The position numbers and the translations under genes are program-made. Of a stretch of 28,072 nucleotides of DNA, positions 18,855-25,908 are shown piece after piece (within the stretch, counting starts at the first letter, position 1; each line of letters opens with the position of its first letter). Location: the IMG/VR virus record IMGVR_UViG_3300010354_000473, positions 1 to 28,072 of that record, one strand, 5' to 3'. Origin of the DNA: a virus. A model generated the notes under the pieces. The model saw nothing but the letters and a program-made list of their open reading frames with translations. It was not told where the DNA came from and searched no databases.

Positions 18855-20120
18855 ATGCCATATACCACTACATGGAACGTTGGAACCTATAATTCTGCTG
18901 ATGCTTCAGACCCTGGAGTATGGTATAGTAGAAAAGGAAAAAAGGAAGATGGTCTTGCGATAGGTACAGTTATTTCTATATTCAGAGATAGAACTGGAAA
19001 CTGGGGAGATTTGAGTGGAAATTTAGATTCAAGATATCCTGGGTGGAAAGAATGTGATGGGTCTACTGTAAGTGCAACGGATTTTCCAGATTTATTTGAT
19101 GCTATTGGCAATACTTATGGTGGAAATGCCACTAAAACTTTAAGTGGGAATAGTTATACCTATGCAGGAACTTTTAAACTTCCCAATTATAAATTGCGTA
19201 AATTATTTGGTCTTGGTAACGTAGATGGAAACGCAGCATCTTCTCCAATTGTCACAACATACAAAGGACCAGATGTAAATTCTACAGCTACTGGAGATGG
19301 AAATACCGTAGGATCTACTGGAGGTAATTGGTATATTAAAAAAATTGATGCAGCTGGAACACCTCCCGATGAACAAGTATATTCTGGTGTTGTCCCTCCA
19401 GATGGTAAATTTTTTAAATTGGGTAGCTTAACTACTACTGGTGCTGATACAATTAAAGGAGAGACGACATATACTATAACTGGTAATGTTTCTGGGGTAA
19501 TTGGACCAATAAAAGAAACAATTGTTATTCCAGCTCAACATGAACATGATGTTGTCACTGCTCAAAATGATGAAATCAACGTTGGTTGTGTTGCCTGGGG
19601 TACACCTGCGTTTTATCAAATTGGCACTGGAGAAATAGGTAAAACACTATATCCTTCTATTGGATATAACAGTGTTGTTGCTCCTGGTGGTAGTGTTAAT
19701 AGAACTTTTAATAACTATTGGGCTGGTGATGTACAAAATAATATTTCTGGATTGCCTAGTGGTGGAAACCATTCTGCTGGTATTGATATTAACACGGTTA
19801 CTGGAAACGTATCTGTGTGGTCTCCTGGAGAATTAAAAACACACTCACATTATTTGTCTTTGAATTCTTTTGGAACACCACAGAACGTGTATGGATATGG
19901 AAATGATAATGGTGGTGGTATTGCTGCTGGTAGCATGTCAACTGCTACTACAGTTACAATTAATTTTTCTCAAACAGAACTTGCATTATCTGCAAATGAA
20001 GCAGTTTTTGCATTAAATCCATCCAAAAAAGTTTTACCTACTCCATCCTTGTCTCCAGAAAATACTGTTCCACTTATGACTAAATACTATCGAGTTAAAT
20101 ATATCATCAAAGCTTTTTGA
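18855..20120 (+). CDS. Tail-collar domain protein, short tail fibre-like (copy C, 421 aa)
   Basis: A third collar-domain protein. Residues about 34-75 show GTVISIFRD, a loop, then PGWKECDGS and the FPDLFDAIG segment; FKLPNYKLRKLFGLG follows, as in other collar proteins. Two HxH motifs are present, HEH at 229-231 and HSH at 330-332, suitable for trimer-locking metal binding as known in T4 fibres. The C-terminus, YYRVKYIIKAF, is the usual final strand. AGGA lies 7 bases before the ATG. It differs from copies A and B in having a longer N-terminal leader before the collar. It is followed directly by the oxygenase cluster. The most likely role is in a fibre tip or short tail fibre. Confidence 0.84.
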   Translation: MPYTTTWNVGTYNSADASDPGVWYSRKGKKEDGLAIGTVISIFRDRTGNWGDLSGNLDSRYPGWKECDGSTVSATDFPDLFDAIGNTYGGNATKTLSGNSYTYAGTFKLPNYKLRKLFGLGNVDGNAASSPIVTTYKGPDVNSTATGDGNTVGSTGGNWYIKKIDAAGTPPDEQVYSGVVPPDGKFFKLGSLTTTGADTIKGETTYTITGNVSGVIGPIKETIVIPAQHEHDVVTAQNDEINVGCVAWGTPAFYQIGTGEIGKTLYPSIGYNSVVAPGGSVNRTFNNYWAGDVQNNISGLPSGGNHSAGIDINTVTGNVSVWSPGELKTHSHYLSLNSFGTPQNVYGYGNDNGGGIAAGSMSTATTVTINFSQTELALSANEAVFALNPSKKVLPTPSLSPENTVPLMTKYYRVKYIIKAF

Positions 20121-20127
20121 GGAAATT

Positions 20128-20784
20128 ATGGGAGTTACGCCAATTAGACCACTTGAGTTGATGAAAGATGAAAACATCACCAAGTCTGAATTTAATGATT
20201 TTATTGGTATTTGGGAGAATTTTGTTCCTCCTTATGTGTGCCAAAAAACTATAAATTTTTTTGAAGAAACTATTGCAGTATCAACTTTTTATAATGAAGA
20301 TCTTGCCAGCGATGAATTTGGTGTTTTGGATGGCACTGGTCAATTTCAGAATGGTAGCTTGGGAAGAAAAGATCTTTCAATTCTTTTAAATTATTCAAAT
20401 CCAAAATTAAATTATGAGTTGCAACAATATCTCAATGCTTGTACGCAACATTATGTGGACAAATACGATCAATTAAAAAATTCTAAATTGATTGCTGAAG
20501 ATAATAAAATGCAAAAAACTCCTCCTGGTGGGGGATATCACGTTTGGCATTATGAAAATGCTGGTTATGGTCATCATGCAAGGGAACTTGTTTGGGCTAT
20601 TTACCTAAATGATATGCCAGATGGAGAAGCAGAGACAGAGTTTTTGTATCAAAGAAGAAGGATTAAACCTACCGTAGGAACCGTAGTTATATGGCCTGCG
20701 GGTATGACACATGTTCATAAAGGAAATACAGTATTTACTCAAGATAAATACATTTTAACAGGTTGGTTTATCAAGGCTCCATAA
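20128..20784 (+). CDS. 2OG-Fe(II) oxygenase, HxE type (218 aa)
   Basis: Probable non-haem iron dioxygenase that would use 2-oxoglutarate and O2 to hydroxylate an unknown substrate. Candidate iron ligands are H141 and E143 (in VWHYEN) and a distal histidine at 195 or 197 (in MTHVHKGN). K207 (in DKYILTGW) is the likely 2-oxoglutarate salt-bridge residue. Between them lies YLNDMPDGEAETEF, typical of the double-stranded beta-helix core. The usual motif is HxD; HxE is known from the clavaminate synthase group, so activity is plausible. A strong ribosome binding site (GAGGAA) overlaps the stop of the preceding collar gene. It leads a run of five oxygenase genes in the late operon. Confidence 0.8.
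   Translation: MGVTPIRPLELMKDENITKSEFNDFIGIWENFVPPYVCQKTINFFEETIAVSTFYNEDLASDEFGVLDGTGQFQNGSLGRKDLSILLNYSNPKLNYELQQYLNACTQHYVDKYDQLKNSKLIAEDNKMQKTPPGGGYHVWHYENAGYGHHARELVWAIYLNDMPDGEAETEFLYQRRRIKPTVGTVVIWPAGMTHVHKGNTVFTQDKYILTGWFIKAP
20743..20750 (+). promoter_or_regulatory. Weak late-promoter-like motif (GATAAATA)
   Basis: Fits NATAAATA and lies 33 bases before the next start codon, the same sort of spacing as the main late promoter to its gene. It is inside the coding sequence and has a non-consensus first base, so support is weak. Confidence 0.2.
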
Positions 20785-21728
20785 TGACAAATTATTCCGA
20801 TTACATGCAACCAACTAAAGCAGAGTTGGATAAATTTTGGTCTGAGGTAGCTGCTCCCAGATCTTCAAGATTAGAATTTAATTTTAAAGAAAGAGCAGTT
20901 ACTTTAGGATTAATCAATGAAGGATCTACCACTACCTTCATTGAAGATGATGCATGGGAAGAAAAAGTAATGCCATTGTTGACTGATATTTGGCATTATG
21001 AAAACAGAGATGAATTAGAATATATTATTTTATATACTGATAATACTTTTCTGTGTCAAAAAAGAAAATTAAAATATGATTTTTCTAGTGAATCGTCATA
21101 TTGGGTTACATATGAATATAAGGAATGTAATAGCTCAGAAGTGGTGGAATTATGTGACCAACTAGAAGCAATTGTAACAATACAAAAAGAAACTGAATTA
21201 AATAGCCTCCTTACTGAAATAAGAGAATTGGATGCTATGGATTTTTATTATGATGCTAAGTGGTATAAGAAAAAAGATGAAATTAATAAAATGCTTCTCT
21301 TTTCCGATTGGAGAGTTTTGCCAGATGCACCTCAAAAATTTGAAGGTGAAAGAGATATGTGGATAATTTGGAGACAAAAATTAAGAGATTTACTACCATC
21401 TAATCCGAGAGAAGTTTTTGAATCTAACTTTGAAATGTTTAAATTTGTCACTACTGTCAAATATCCTATTGATCCGTTGGTTTACCTTGACAAATATCCT
21501 GATCGTGAAGTAGAATATCTGTCTACGGATGATCAATATGATAAGTATGATTTTGTAGTATCAAAAGATTTTACAAGTGCTACAATGATGAATCTTATTA
21601 TCTTCATGGAAACATATGATGATCAAATCAGACCAATTAATGCAAAAATTCTAGAAATTGCTAAAAAATTAAAATTAGAGGAAGTTTACCCAAGTTTAGA
21701 TTACAATAAATTTATAGCGAATGAATAA
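20784..21728 (+). CDS. Protein with tail-fibre-assembly-chaperone-like motif (314 aa)
   Basis: Starts at the ATG that shares one base with the preceding stop, with AAGG about 7 bases upstream; a longer TTG start 21 bases earlier is less likely. Residues about 173-205 read FSDWRVLPDAP, a short helix, then WRQKLRDLLP. This is the pattern of phage tail assembly chaperones (the DW..LPDAP then YRQ.LRD motif of the Phage_tail_APC family). The rest (1-170 and 210-314) is acidic and helical and is not recognised. Position right after the fibre genes fits a chaperone that helps fold or trimerise them. The call is from motif plus context; the large flanking regions could carry another role. Confidence 0.6.
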   Translation: MTNYSDYMQPTKAELDKFWSEVAAPRSSRLEFNFKERAVTLGLINEGSTTTFIEDDAWEEKVMPLLTDIWHYENRDELEYIILYTDNTFLCQKRKLKYDFSSESSYWVTYEYKECNSSEVVELCDQLEAIVTIQKETELNSLLTEIRELDAMDFYYDAKWYKKKDEINKMLLFSDWRVLPDAPQKFEGERDMWIIWRQKLRDLLPSNPREVFESNFEMFKFVTTVKYPIDPLVYLDKYPDREVEYLSTDDQYDKYDFVVSKDFTSATMMNLIIFMETYDDQIRPINAKILEIAKKLKLEEVYPSLDYNKFIANE

Positions 21729-21730
21729 TT

Positions 21731-22375
21731 ATGATACATGTATTTGATATGTTACCTTTGTCTGTGGTAAAAAACATTAAAGATTTTTATGAATTTTGTG
21801 AGTTTACAGATGGATCTTGGTCTGGATCAGCAAACAAAGATCTGAAATATAATGAACAAATATTAGATGAAATACATTATCCATCATTAGTTCAGTTGAT
21901 GGATAAGTATATCTCTGAAAATGCAGAATTTAATTATTATTTTCTTCCGCGTGGTCATACACATCCTAATTTTTTGAGATATAAAGAAGGAATGCACTAT
22001 GCTTGGCATAATGACATGTGGATTCTTGATGGAATGAAAACAGATTATAGTGTTACATGTTTTCTTTCTTCTCCAGATGAATATGAAGGTGGGGAACTTG
22101 TCATTGAAGTTGGTGGGAAGGAATTAGAATATAAATTAAATCCTGGTCAAGCTGTAATTTACCAAACAGGATTACATCATTCTGTTAAAAAAGTAACTAA
22201 AGGTGAAAGAAAAGTTATTACTTGGTGGTTCTGTTCTATGATTGATAATGGCAGAAACAGAGAAATTATTACAGAGTTTAGTAAGTTACTTGCACAGATG
22301 GAGCCAGAGCATCCATTAAAACATAAATTTGAAACTATTCGTCACAATTTGATTAGAGAAAATGCAATCATTTAG
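21731..22375 (+). CDS. PKHD-type 2OG-Fe(II) prolyl hydroxylase-like oxygenase (214 aa)
   Basis: The clearest oxygenase of the set. FLRYKEGMHYAWHNDMW gives the HxD pair H93 and D95. TCFLSSPDEYEGGELVIE is the conserved core. The segment GLHHSVKKVTKGERKVITWW provides the distal iron ligand H150 and the 2-oxoglutarate-binding R160. This arrangement matches the PiuC/YbiX (PKHD) family of prolyl-4-hydroxylase-like enzymes, which bind Fe(II) and 2-oxoglutarate. A C-terminal helical tail of about 35 residues follows the core. No good ribosome binding site precedes the ATG, which lies 2 bases after the upstream stop. The substrate is unknown; a peptidyl proline is the natural guess from the family. 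Confidence 0.88.
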   Translation: MIHVFDMLPLSVVKNIKDFYEFCEFTDGSWSGSANKDLKYNEQILDEIHYPSLVQLMDKYISENAEFNYYFLPRGHTHPNFLRYKEGMHYAWHNDMWILDGMKTDYSVTCFLSSPDEYEGGELVIEVGGKELEYKLNPGQAVIYQTGLHHSVKKVTKGERKVITWWFCSMIDNGRNREIITEFSKLLAQMEPEHPLKHKFETIRHNLIRENAII

Positions 22376-22901
22376 TGTAGATGATATTGTAGAATATCCA
22401 AATGTTTTTAGTTCTTCTGATCAATCTTCTGTATTAAGATATACGCAATTAGATAAATGGGCATGGGGACACAAAAGCAATCAAACCGAAAAAGATAATA
22501 TGCCTCCATTTTGGTATATGGGGTTATCTAATGAAAAATTTTTTTCTGACTATTTGCTTAAAAAAATTGAATCTGCTACTGGAGAACAATTTGATTTGGA
22601 GAGAGTTTATGCTAATGGGCAAACATATGGTATGCGTGGGAAACCACATGTTGATGGGTATGTAGATACATGTAGAACTTTTTTGTATTATCCTATGGAA
22701 TGCTGGGATGTTCAATGGGGTGGTAAAACCGCATTCATCATACCAACCGAAACTGGAACTAAATATCATTATGTTATTCCAGAACCTAACAAAGGAGTTA
22801 TATTTCCAGGACAAATGTATCATTGGGCGGAAGAAACCACTCGATCTTTTGGTGGAATAAGAATAACTATTGCTTGGAAACTATTCAAAAAACTATCATG
22901 A
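22362..22901 (+). CDS. 2OG-Fe(II) oxygenase (179 aa)
   Basis: Overlaps the preceding gene by 14 bases. Residues 88-98 read YGMRGKPHVDG, giving the HxD pair H96 and D98; the distal histidine is H154 (in MYHWAEE) and the 2-oxoglutarate arginine is R167 (in GGIRITIAW). The core strands TFLYYPM and GGKTAFIIP lie between them. This is the compact prolyl 4-hydroxylase-like layout, without extra domains. All expected catalytic residues are present, so it should be active. It is only distantly similar to the oxygenase upstream, so the pair is not a recent tandem duplication. Substrate unknown. Confidence 0.84.
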   Translation: MQSFSVDDIVEYPNVFSSSDQSSVLRYTQLDKWAWGHKSNQTEKDNMPPFWYMGLSNEKFFSDYLLKKIESATGEQFDLERVYANGQTYGMRGKPHVDGYVDTCRTFLYYPMECWDVQWGGKTAFIIPTETGTKYHYVIPEPNKGVIFPGQMYHWAEETTRSFGGIRITIAWKLFKKLS

Positions 22902-23242
22902 GCTATCAAGTTTACGAATTTCAAACGATTATAGAAGAATATGTGAAAGCAAAGGGCAAACCTCATTTGTTTGTGCGTGTAGTTGGACCAAACAAATGTA
23001 AAGACGTAGAAAAATTAAATAAGATCTACGATCTCTATCGTCACCTTGTTTCACATGATGTATTTACTGCAATTTTCTACAATGAAATGTTTATTATGGA
23101 GTTTGAAACTGTAGAAGCAGCAGATACATTCTTATCAGATAGTTTTCCAAATTCTCCAACCGATGGAGATCCAGATTATTATATTTTTGGTGCAGTATAT
23201 AATGAGCAAGGGCAGGTAGTATTTTCTAATGAGGGTGAATGA
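22898..23242 (+). CDS. Unrecognised small protein between oxygenase genes (114 aa)
   Basis: The ATG at 22898 overlaps the preceding stop in an ATGA arrangement, which fits translational coupling; an upstream in-frame TTG would add 25 residues inside the oxygenase gene and is unlikely. The protein is mixed charged, with a predicted helix-strand pattern (HLFVRVVGPNKCKD, then AIFYNEMFIMEFETVEAADTFL) and an acidic end. It has no signal peptide or membrane segment. I do not recognise a family. Being locked inside the oxygenase cluster suggests a partner or adaptor role, which is only inference. Confidence 0.72.
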   Translation: MSYQVYEFQTIIEEYVKAKGKPHLFVRVVGPNKCKDVEKLNKIYDLYRHLVSHDVFTAIFYNEMFIMEFETVEAADTFLSDSFPNSPTDGDPDYYIFGAVYNEQGQVVFSNEGE

Positions 23243-23243
23243 G

Positions 23244-24128
23244 ATGTCAATAGTTGATCATTACATTGGAGTGAAAGAATATAGTATTGATACTGAAACT
23301 CAAATTAGTTATCATAAGTATATTCCTTATGAATATATTAACTACGGAGAAGAATATATTAATTCTTTATCTGTAGACGTAATTAAAAATTATTATAAAT
23401 TTTTTGCTGACTTGGAAGTTGGTAAAGGATTTCAAAAAGATGCTATTTTTAAAACAAACACATGTGGATTGTGGACATCTTTTAGTAATTCTGAAGAGGT
23501 AGAAGCATATCACTCTTATTTCTCATATGATTATGGTAACATGTCAGAAGAAGATGTTACAAAATTCTACCAAACTGTTATCAATAAAGCTGAATCTCCT
23601 TTAGTGAAATATTTTAGGCATCAAGAATTGGATATGGGTATTGAAGGTATAACTGTAGATATTATGGGTTCAGTTTTGAAGTATATTATGTTATTCAGAC
23701 CAAATTCTGATGTTTTATCTTATCTACCTGATTTAGAAAAAATTGATAACGTACAGCAATTTGTGGATTTAAATTATATGAATATTAAACAGGGGTTATC
23801 TGCTGACCCAGATTCTTTTAAATCTCCTATTCGTATTCAATTTGATGCAGATAACGATAAAAAAATATCTATCGAATTAGTAAGTGCATTTTTTCAAAAA
23901 GAGTATTATTTAAGTAAAAATTCTTACAGTGGATACATTGATAGGAAAAACAAATATTTTGATAGAATGTTGGAATCTGGGTTGTTAACATCTGAAGAAG
24001 TTGAATTTTGTAAGCAGAAGAGCCCTGAATGGCAACAGTTTTCTGTAAAGTTTAAGTGGGAAGATGGTGTCATAGTAGACAAAAAATTATATACTTTTGT
24101 TGTCGTTGATTTTGAAGAAGTTGCATGA
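23244..24128 (+). CDS. Unrecognised protein in the oxygenase cluster (294 aa)
   Basis: The start at 23244 is chosen because GAGG lies 9 bases upstream; another ATG 15 bases earlier overlaps the preceding gene. The protein is acidic and rich in Tyr, Phe, Asp and Glu, and mostly helical in its first two thirds. No HxD iron motif, signal peptide or membrane helix is visible. The last 80 residues hold a charged segment (IDRKNKYFDRMLESG) and two strands (FSVKFKWEDG, YTFVVVDFEE). I do not recognise it. It ends with an ATGA overlap into the next oxygenase, so the two are probably made together. Confidence 0.75.
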   Translation: MSIVDHYIGVKEYSIDTETQISYHKYIPYEYINYGEEYINSLSVDVIKNYYKFFADLEVGKGFQKDAIFKTNTCGLWTSFSNSEEVEAYHSYFSYDYGNMSEEDVTKFYQTVINKAESPLVKYFRHQELDMGIEGITVDIMGSVLKYIMLFRPNSDVLSYLPDLEKIDNVQQFVDLNYMNIKQGLSADPDSFKSPIRIQFDADNDKKISIELVSAFFQKEYYLSKNSYSGYIDRKNKYFDRMLESGLLTSEEVEFCKQKSPEWQQFSVKFKWEDGVIVDKKLYTFVVVDFEEVA

Positions 24129-24688
24129 TTTTAGGAACTATTGTTGGTAAGTATGAATTAAATGATTTTAATAATAAACAAGTTGAAAATTTTTTATATT
24201 CATTAAAAGAATCGCAAACTAATTCTGATGTTCATTCGAACCGTAAAGGTTGGCAAAAGAATGAACTTCAGAACATGCCACAACTAAAGAATTTAATTGA
24301 TGCTATAGGTGAGCAATTCCACAATTTTATTCAGCATGAGTTAAATCCCATTTCACCATGCAAATTTTATTTGGGTAATATGTTTTGCAACATCAATCCC
24401 ACTGGAGCATATCATTTACCACACATACATGAAGGTGATTTTACTGGCGTGTATTATGTGAAAGCACCTAAAAATTGTGGTAATCTTTGTTTAATTAATC
24501 CACATCAATGTCAAAGTACAGCAAAAATGACTTCATTGTTTGCTAATGTGAAGTTAGAAGAAAAGATAGAACCAATAGAAGGTTGTGGATACTTTTTTCC
24601 TACTTACATAAATCATTATGTAGAAGAAAATTTATCTGATGAAGATAGAATTTCGATATCATATAATATCAATATTCAACGAGGTTAA
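24125..24688 (+). CDS. 2OG-Fe(II) oxygenase, PF13759-like (187 aa)
   Basis: Overlaps the previous gene by ATGA. The central segment YHLPHIHEGDFTGVYYVK, followed by GNLCLINP, matches the putative 2OG-Fe(II) oxygenase family Pfam PF13759 (2OG-FeII_Oxy_5), common in cyanophages. Likely iron ligands are among H100, H102 and the distal H164 (in INHYVEEN), and R175 (in EDRISISYN) should hold 2-oxoglutarate. The family uses a histidine-rich HxH-type first motif rather than plain HxD, so the exact ligand set is inferred. The N-terminal 75 residues are helical and include NRKGWQKN, often seen as a substrate-side region in this family. Substrate unknown. Confidence 0.82.
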   Translation: MILGTIVGKYELNDFNNKQVENFLYSLKESQTNSDVHSNRKGWQKNELQNMPQLKNLIDAIGEQFHNFIQHELNPISPCKFYLGNMFCNINPTGAYHLPHIHEGDFTGVYYVKAPKNCGNLCLINPHQCQSTAKMTSLFANVKLEEKIEPIEGCGYFFPTYINHYVEENLSDEDRISISYNINIQRG

Positions 24689-24690
24689 TT

Positions 24691-25287
24691 ATGTTATGTA
24701 AAGTTATTGATGGATTGTTTGATGACATTTATGTGCATCAATTGGATGCTATGATTAGAGATATTCCTCTTTGCACAAACAACATTGCCAACAGATCTAC
24801 GTGGCCTTTTGGACAAGAAGGTACGCATAGATTACTTGGTCAAATATTATTTGATAGAAAATCTTTGAACAGAATAACAGTATTACATGAATCTGCAAAA
24901 ACATTTTTTGATGTATTTGAAATGATTGAAGATAAACTACAAACTAAATTTTATCTGTCTCAAATATCATTGAATGTTCAGCATACTGGTTGTGATGGAA
25001 CTACTCATTGTGATAGTAATAACCCTAATGATTTTACAATTATGGTTATGACTAATTCTAAATGGGAATCTGAGTGGGGTGGGCAATTTCAATTAACGAC
25101 ACCAGATGGTTCAGTTGTTGTTGAAGAACACGAATATAAACCTGGAAGATTAATAGTAATACCTTCTACACATCCTCATCGAGGATTAGCACCTACCGAA
25201 AAATATGTATATCGTAGCACGGTGGTCTTTAGAGTTACTCCTAGGATGGTAAAATCAACCGAAAAGAATTTTTGGCAGGGGGCTTGA
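24691..25287 (+). CDS. 2OG-Fe(II) oxygenase (198 aa)
   Basis: Fifth oxygenase and last gene of the late block. GTTHCDSNN gives the HxD pair H106 and D108; the WGGQFQLTTPDG core follows; STHPHRGLAP supplies the distal histidine (H163, or H161); and R175 (in YVYRSTVVFRV) is the likely 2-oxoglutarate ligand. This is a prolyl 4-hydroxylase-like layout. A strong GAGG ribosome binding site lies 8-11 bases before the ATG. Its stop codon (25285-25287) is inside the -35 box of the next promoter. The substrate is unknown, and it shares little beyond catalytic motifs with the other four. Confidence 0.84.
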   Translation: MLCKVIDGLFDDIYVHQLDAMIRDIPLCTNNIANRSTWPFGQEGTHRLLGQILFDRKSLNRITVLHESAKTFFDVFEMIEDKLQTKFYLSQISLNVQHTGCDGTTHCDSNNPNDFTIMVMTNSKWESEWGGQFQLTTPDGSVVVEEHEYKPGRLIVIPSTHPHRGLAPTEKYVYRSTVVFRVTPRMVKSTEKNFWQGA

Positions 25288-25317
25288 CAGGGGGTTGACG
25301 CCCGTGCTACAGTAGCA
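25284..25317 (+). promoter_or_regulatory. Sigma-70-like promoter with extended -10 and palindromic element
   Basis: TTGACA at 25284-25289 is a perfect -35 box. TACAGT at 25308-25313 is a 4/6 match to the -10 box at 18-base spacing, and TG at 25305-25306 gives an extended -10. A second TTGACG starts 11 bases after the first, one helical turn away. The -10 is covered by a perfect dyad, TGCTAC-A-GTAGCA (25305-25317), which could be an operator. The start would fall near 25320, with a leader of about 18 bases before the ATG at 25338. Host RNA polymerase would be expected to read it, so the genes downstream are probably early. Confidence 0.78.
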
Positions 25318-25337
25318 GAGCACTGAACAGGACACCC

Positions 25338-25571
25338 ATGAAAGGCATCATCGATTACGGTGACGACGGCGTAGTTCCGATGATTGACTCGGATGACGTT
25401 GAAACCGTTGTTGAAAACATTCTTGAATATGTAGAAGCACGGTTCGAAATCCTTGATAAGATGGGTGACCGTGACCGTGACATCTTTGCTCTTGTTGAAG
25501 AGTTTCAAGAGTGGGGCGCTGCTGAGCAAGGGGACGAAGTTTCTTATTTTGTATGTCCAACTTTTGAATAA
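25338..25571 (+). CDS. Small acidic protein, first gene after the early-type promoter (77 aa)
   Basis: Very acidic protein with a long helical middle (DVETVVENILEYVEARFEIL) and a C-terminal end containing YFVCPTFE. No recognised family, no membrane segment. AGGA lies upstream of the ATG at normal spacing, and it is the first gene after the promoter. Codons such as CGT, GAC and GTT are used more than in the structural genes. First place in an early operon suggests strong early expression, perhaps a host-takeover protein; this is inference from position and size. Confidence 0.78.
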   Translation: MKGIIDYGDDGVVPMIDSDDVETVVENILEYVEARFEILDKMGDRDRDIFALVEEFQEWGAAEQGDEVSYFVCPTFE

Positions 25572-25600
25572 TCCTACATAATAACACATTCAACAGGACA

Positions 25601-25726
25601 ATGACTACTCCCAACTGGCAACATCACTCTAAAAAAGAGCAGAAACGTACACTGAAACCACAGGCAATTCGTCAGGCAAAAGCTCGTAAGCAGGCGCTCA
25701 AGCGTCAACTGGAGGTAATCAAATGA
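25601..25726 (+). CDS. Tiny basic protein (41 aa)
   Basis: A short gene that fits the gap exactly: AGGA lies at 25595-25598, the ATG at 25601, and the stop overlaps the next ATG as ATGA. The product is strongly basic and helical (QAIRQAKARKQALKRQLEV), with no acidic residues except near the start and end. It could bind nucleic acid or an acidic partner such as the preceding protein. Family not recognised. The good ribosome binding site and coupling make it more than a chance open frame. Confidence 0.7.
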   Translation: MTTPNWQHHSKKEQKRTLKPQAIRQAKARKQALKRQLEVIK

Positions 25727-25908
25727 CCCACTATGACAAACTGATTGATTCTATCGTTGATGAAATCTACTATGTGTGGACTGAAGTTTCCAGTTGGAAT
25801 GAAGACGACCAAGAAACTGCAAAAGAAGCAGCACATCGTATTCTTCAGCATGTAGAAGAGTTTCAAACTGTTCGCACTAAACTTAATCAATGGAGAGCAT
25901 CTGACTGA
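25723..25908 (+). CDS. Small acidic helical protein (61 aa)
   Basis: Preceded by GGAGG at good spacing and joined to the preceding basic gene by ATGA. It is a helical, acidic protein with several tryptophans (VWTEVSSWNED) and a helix-rich end (AAHRILQHVEEFQTV). No known domain is seen. It overlaps the following gene by one base. Confidence 0.76.
   Translation: MTHYDKLIDSIVDEIYYVWTEVSSWNEDDQETAKEAAHRILQHVEEFQTVRTKLNQWRASD

Noticed and set aside
20111-20127. Terminator between the third collar gene and the first oxygenase
   Set aside because: There is only a short AAAGCTTT palindrome overlapping the end of the gene, with no GC-rich stem.
20763-20783. Longer TTG start for the chaperone-like gene
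   Set aside because: It lies inside the oxygenase gene with no better ribosome binding site; the ATG at 20784 overlaps the stop and has AAGG upstream.
22823-22897. Longer TTG start for the 114-residue gene
   Set aside because: The extra 25 residues are read from another frame of the oxygenase core; the ATGA overlap at 22898 is the better start.
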